Assembly: GCF_036099295.1 (NCBI RefSeq)
Contig: NZ_CP107976.1
Coordinates: forward strand, 7,254,001-7,318,000
Reading direction: 5' to 3'
Origin: Streptomyces sp. NBC_00358
GTDB lineage: Bacteria; Actinomycetota; Actinomycetes; Streptomycetales; Streptomycetaceae
DNA: 64,000 nucleotides
The position numbers and the translations under genes are program-made. The notes below the pieces were generated by a model. That model saw nothing but the letters and a program-made list of their open reading frames with translations, was not told the DNA's origin and did no database searches. Position 1 is the first letter of the stretch, and each line of letters begins with the position of its first letter. Positions 61,881 through 64,000 of the stretch are shown here, in pieces.

Positions 61881-62396
61881 TCAGTCCATCGCCCGGTAGT
61901 CCCTGAGCCGCTGGTAGCCCGCCAGTCCGTCCGGTACCCAGTTCCACTCGGGCAGCCGGCGCTCCAGTTCCTCGTCGGTGAGGAAGGAGTGCCAGGCGAC
62001 CTCCTCGGCCTGCGGGTCCACCGGAAGCTCGCAGCGGACCTCGTACACGGCCGACCACCAGGTGGCGCCGGCCCCGTCGTCGTACAGGAACGTGAACAGG
62101 GGGGTCGGCCGGGGGAGACCGGAGACGCCGAGTTCCTCCTCGGCCTCGCGGAGCGCCGCGTCGTCGTAGGACTCGCCGGCACCGACGACCCCGCCCACGA
62201 ACATGTCGTAGTGGGAGGGGAACACCAGTTTGGTGGCGGTGCGCCGATGGACGAAGACCCGGCCCTCGGCGTCCCGCGCCTCGATGAACACGCACCGGTG
62301 GCGCAGCCCGCGCGCGTACGCCTCCCCGCGTGGGGACTGCCCGATGACCTGGTCGTTCTCGTCCACGATGTCGAGGATCTCGTCAGCGGCATTCAT
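61881..62396 (-). CDS. Nudix hydrolase
   Basis: The 171-residue hydrolase carries the full Nudix box: GVVGAGESYDDAALREAEEELGV fits G-x5-E-x7-R-E-U-x-E-E-x-G-U and binds the catalytic magnesium. The start MNAADEILDIVDENDQVIGQSPRGEAYARGLRHRCVFI is typical of YfcD/Idi-like members. It cleaves a nucleoside diphosphate-X bond; the substrate is unknown. The ATG at 62396 is used because the longer open frame upstream runs in a different biased region that overlaps the transporter gene. It lies 83 bases before the DUF202 operon, same strand. Confidence 0.9.
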   Translation of the reverse strand: MNAADEILDIVDENDQVIGQSPRGEAYARGLRHRCVFIEARDAEGRVFVHRRTATKLVFPSHYDMFVGGVVGAGESYDDAALREAEEELGVSGLPRPTPLFTFLYDDGAGATWWSAVYEVRCELPVDPQAEEVAWHSFLTDEELERRLPEWNWVPDGLAGYQRLRDYRAMD

Positions 62397-62455
62397 GGAC
62401 CCATCCAAGCAGCCGGCGACTCCGCCGGAGGTGGATCGGCGGGTGCGGATCTCCC

Positions 62456-63346
62456 TCAGTGCGGCTGGAGGTCCCGGGAGCGCTCCGGTTCCGCCGTGCC
62501 CGAGGGCATCGCCGGGTGCATCCCCAGCAGGATGATCCCGGCCACGACACCCGCGAGCCCCGCGGCCTGCCAGGCGAGTGCGCCGGCATCGGTGCGCAGC
62601 TGGTCCCCGAGGAAGCCCACCCCGCAGGCGATGCCGGCCAGCGGCTGGGCGGCGGTGAGCGCGGGCAGCGACATCCTCAGCGGTGCCGTCTCGAAGGCGC
62701 TCTGGACCAGGATCAGCCCGGTCACGCCGAGGGTGATCACCGCGTACGGCTGCCAGCCGGTGATCAGCTCGGTCCAGCCGCCGGCGCTGAACCGCTGGCC
62801 GCTGACCCGGGTGAGCGCGTCCTGAAGGCCGTACAGCAGCCCCGCGGCGGTGGCGAGCAGCACCGGCCCCGCGCTCAGCCGGGACCGCTTGGCGTAGGTG
62901 GTGAGCAGCAGGGCGAGCCCGACCACGATCCCGATGATCAGCCAGTGCCGCAGCGGGTCGCTGACGGCGTCGCCGCCCTGCGGCTGCCCGGCCACGATGA
63001 ACGCGGAGACACCGCCCGCGAGCAGCAGGAGCCCGGCCCAGCCCTGCTTGCCGAGCGGCTGCTTGGTCTGGTGGCGGGAGAGCGCGAGGGCGAAGAGCAG
63101 GTTGGTGGCGAGGAGCGGTTCCACCAGCGAGACCTCGCCGTTGCCCAGCGCGATCGCGCCGAGGACCATGCCGCACACCATGAGTCCGATACCGCCCAGC
63201 CAGCGCGGGACCCGGATGAGGTCGAGCAGCAGGCGGGGGGAGAGGAAGTCGCTGAGCGGGGCGTGCGAGGCCGCGTTCTGCTGGAGCACGAAGCCGAAGC
63301 CCAGACAGCAGGCCGCGCTCACGGCGAGGACCAGAACCAGTACCGA
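62456..63346 (-). CDS. DMT-superfamily transporter
   Basis: The 296-residue protein has about nine or ten membrane helices, starting VSVLVLVLAVSAACCLGFGFVLQQNAA and ending GLAGVVAGIILLGMHPAMPS. Two repeats are visible, each with a Leu/Gly-rich helix pair; SLVEPLLATNLLFALALSR marks the end of the first half and QPLAGIACGVGFLGDQL the second. The GTG at 63346 with GAGG eight bases upstream is preferred. An ATG at 63418 in frame has no ribosome site and adds a non-hydrophobic extension. The substrate is unknown. Confidence 0.82.
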   Translation of the reverse strand, partial: SVLVLVLAVSAACCLGFGFVLQQNAASHAPLSDFLSPRLLLDLIRVPRWLGGIGLMVCGMVLGAIALGNGEVSLVEPLLATNLLFALALSRHQTKQPLGKQGWAGLLLLAGGVSAFIVAGQPQGGDAVSDPLRHWLIIGIVVGLALLLTTYAKRSRLSAGPVLLATAAGLLYGLQDALTRVSGQRFSAGGWTELITGWQPYAVITLGVTGLILVQSAFETAPLRMSLPALTAAQPLAGIACGVGFLGDQLRTDAGALAWQAAGLAGVVAGIILLGMHPAMPSGTAEPERSRDLQPH

Positions 63347-63488
63347 CACGCTGGGTACCTCGATACATCGGGAGTCGGGGCGGGCCAGTGGTGCGTATCC
63401 CGCCGACTGTAGTGCCATGGGCCGGGGGCCTGCCCCCGGGAGTACCGAGAACCAGGCAGTTGACTCGGTCACCTTCCTTGCCGAAGGA

Positions 63489-63502
63489 TCTGACCGATCA
63501 GT
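63489..63502. promoter_or_regulatory. Weaker palindrome related to the TetR site
   Basis: TCTGACCGATCAGT has CTGA-N4-TCAG symmetry and resembles the ACCGACTGGTCGGT motif at about nine of fourteen positions. It lies 151 bases before the FAD dehydrogenase start and may be a second, weaker site. Confidence 0.4.
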
Positions 63503-63619
63503 AACAAGTGCCGGTCGGCCGTGCGTACGGTCGACCACCACCAATGTCTCACCAACCAGCACGCTGTCGATCGGTTCGTGACAAATGTCATCAAAGCGCC
63601 CTTTTTGGCACCGACCCGA

Positions 63620-63633
63620 TCCGACCAGTCGGA
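63620..63633. promoter_or_regulatory. Putative TetR operator before the FAD dehydrogenase gene
   Basis: TCCGACCAGTCGGA is symmetrical at 12 of 14 positions and lies 20 bases before the ATG of the FAD dehydrogenase. It matches the site before the phosphotransferase/ACAD operon at twelve of fourteen bases. Confidence 0.68.
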
Positions 63634-63652
63634 ATGTCGAGAGGACGGGCCC

Positions 63653-64000
63653 ATGGCCTACGACGCAGATGTGATCGTCATCGGAGCGGGCCTCGCGGGG
63701 CTCGCGGCGACCGCGGAGCTCGTCGACGCGGGCCGCAAGGTGATCCTCCTGGACCAGGAGCCCGAGCAGTCGATCGGCGGCCAGGCGCACTGGTCCTTCG
63801 GCGGACTCTTCTTCGTCGACTCGCCCGAACAGCGCCGCATGCGGATCAAGGACAATCACGCGCTCGCCCTCCAGGACTGGATGGGCACCGCGGGCTTCGA
63901 CCGCCCCGAGGACCACTGGCCGCGCCAGTGGGCCGAGGCGTACGTCGACTTCGCGGCCGGCGAGAAGCGGCCCTGGCTGCACCGGCAGGGTGTGCGCTTC
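63653..64000 (+). CDS. FAD-binding dehydrogenase (fumarate reductase/ketosteroid dehydrogenase family), 3' end outside window
   Basis: The first 116 residues are visible. The dinucleotide-binding motif is DVIVIGAGLAGLAATAELVDAGRKVILLDQE (residues 6-36). It is followed by SIGGQAHWSFGGLFFVDSPEQRRMRIKDN, the pattern of FAD-dependent dehydrogenases related to FrdA and 3-ketosteroid delta-1-dehydrogenase. GAGAGGAC precedes the ATG. The catalytic part lies beyond the edge. The promoter carries a palindrome shared with the acyl-CoA operons, so it probably belongs to the same catabolic pathway. Confidence 0.85.
   Translation, partial: MAYDADVIVIGAGLAGLAATAELVDAGRKVILLDQEPEQSIGGQAHWSFGGLFFVDSPEQRRMRIKDNHALALQDWMGTAGFDRPEDHWPRQWAEAYVDFAAGEKRPWLHRQGVRF

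Overview
The window is a stretch of chromosome from a high-GC actinomycete, almost certainly a Streptomyces. The evidence is strong third-position G/C bias, frequent GTG starts, GTGA/ATGA stop-start overlaps, many TetR and GntR regulators, an ECF sigma/anti-sigma pair, an orphan MsiK-like ABC ATPase, and a secreted SGNH lipase that I recognise from memory as the SCO1725 type. From memory, the order lipase, hmgA, soxR resembles the S. coelicolor core region around SCO1725 to SCO1697. I see no rRNA, tRNA, CRISPR array, transposase, integrase or prophage genes. This looks like core rather than accessory DNA.

Layout. 1-4.7 kb: a truncated lytic polysaccharide monooxygenase, acetyltransferases, a methyltransferase, a DUF402 protein and a short GntR regulator. 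4.7-5.6 kb: non-coding 86/87-bp tandem repeats. 5.6-8.3 kb: an AAA ATPase and a GH39-like glycosidase. 8.3-15 kb: a translationally coupled four-gene exopolysaccharide operon (two GT2 glycosyltransferases, a NodB deacetylase, and a giant flippase fused to a second polytopic domain). 15.4-18.8 kb: a membrane protein, the lipase and a receptor-like Ser/Thr kinase. 18.8-26.2 kb: a DUF4331 / TPR / NicO metal-transporter operon divergent from an ECF sigma/anti-sigma pair. 26.4-31.1 kb: a CoA-transferase, a type ISP-like specificity protein, a HutC-type GntR and homogentisate dioxygenase. 31.3-38.4 kb: a lipoprotein, TetR, molybdopterin oxidoreductase, a secreted protein with a class F-type sortase, and the orphan ABC ATPase. 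38.5-46.5 kb: an aldehyde/alcohol dehydrogenase pair, a DMT exporter, an acyl-CoA dehydrogenase, a MaoC protein, two TetR regulators and SoxR. 46.5-54.7 kb: an RNA ligase, a zinc-ribbon protein, a penicillin acylase, an alpha/beta hydrolase and a NamZ-like muramidase. 54.9-64 kb: a second fatty/hydroxy-acid catabolic block, a His-rich repeat protein, two DUF202 proteins, a Nudix hydrolase, a DMT transporter and a truncated FAD dehydrogenase.

The most interesting reading is regulatory. Three different palindromes each recur in front of several functionally related genes, and each can be paired with one of three TetR genes. (i) AAACTA-N7-TARTTT lies before the aldehyde/alcohol dehydrogenase operon and between TetR 42319-42969 and the acyl-CoA dehydrogenase. 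(ii) CTAAGCG-N3-GCTNAG lies before TetR 44683-45309 and before the MaoC gene. (iii) ACCGACTGGTCGGT-like sites lie before the SDR/acyl-CoA ligase/TetR operon, before a phosphotransferase/acyl-CoA dehydrogenase operon, and before the FAD dehydrogenase.

The phosphotransferase-ACAD pair in regulon (iii) has the same domain content as the fused eukaryotic ACAD10/11 proteins and the levulinate (Lva) kinase/dehydrogenase step. This suggests a 4-hydroxy-acid degradation regulon, which is my best candidate for a little-described system here. The second candidate is the ECF-flanked DUF4331/TPR/NicO/kinase envelope module.
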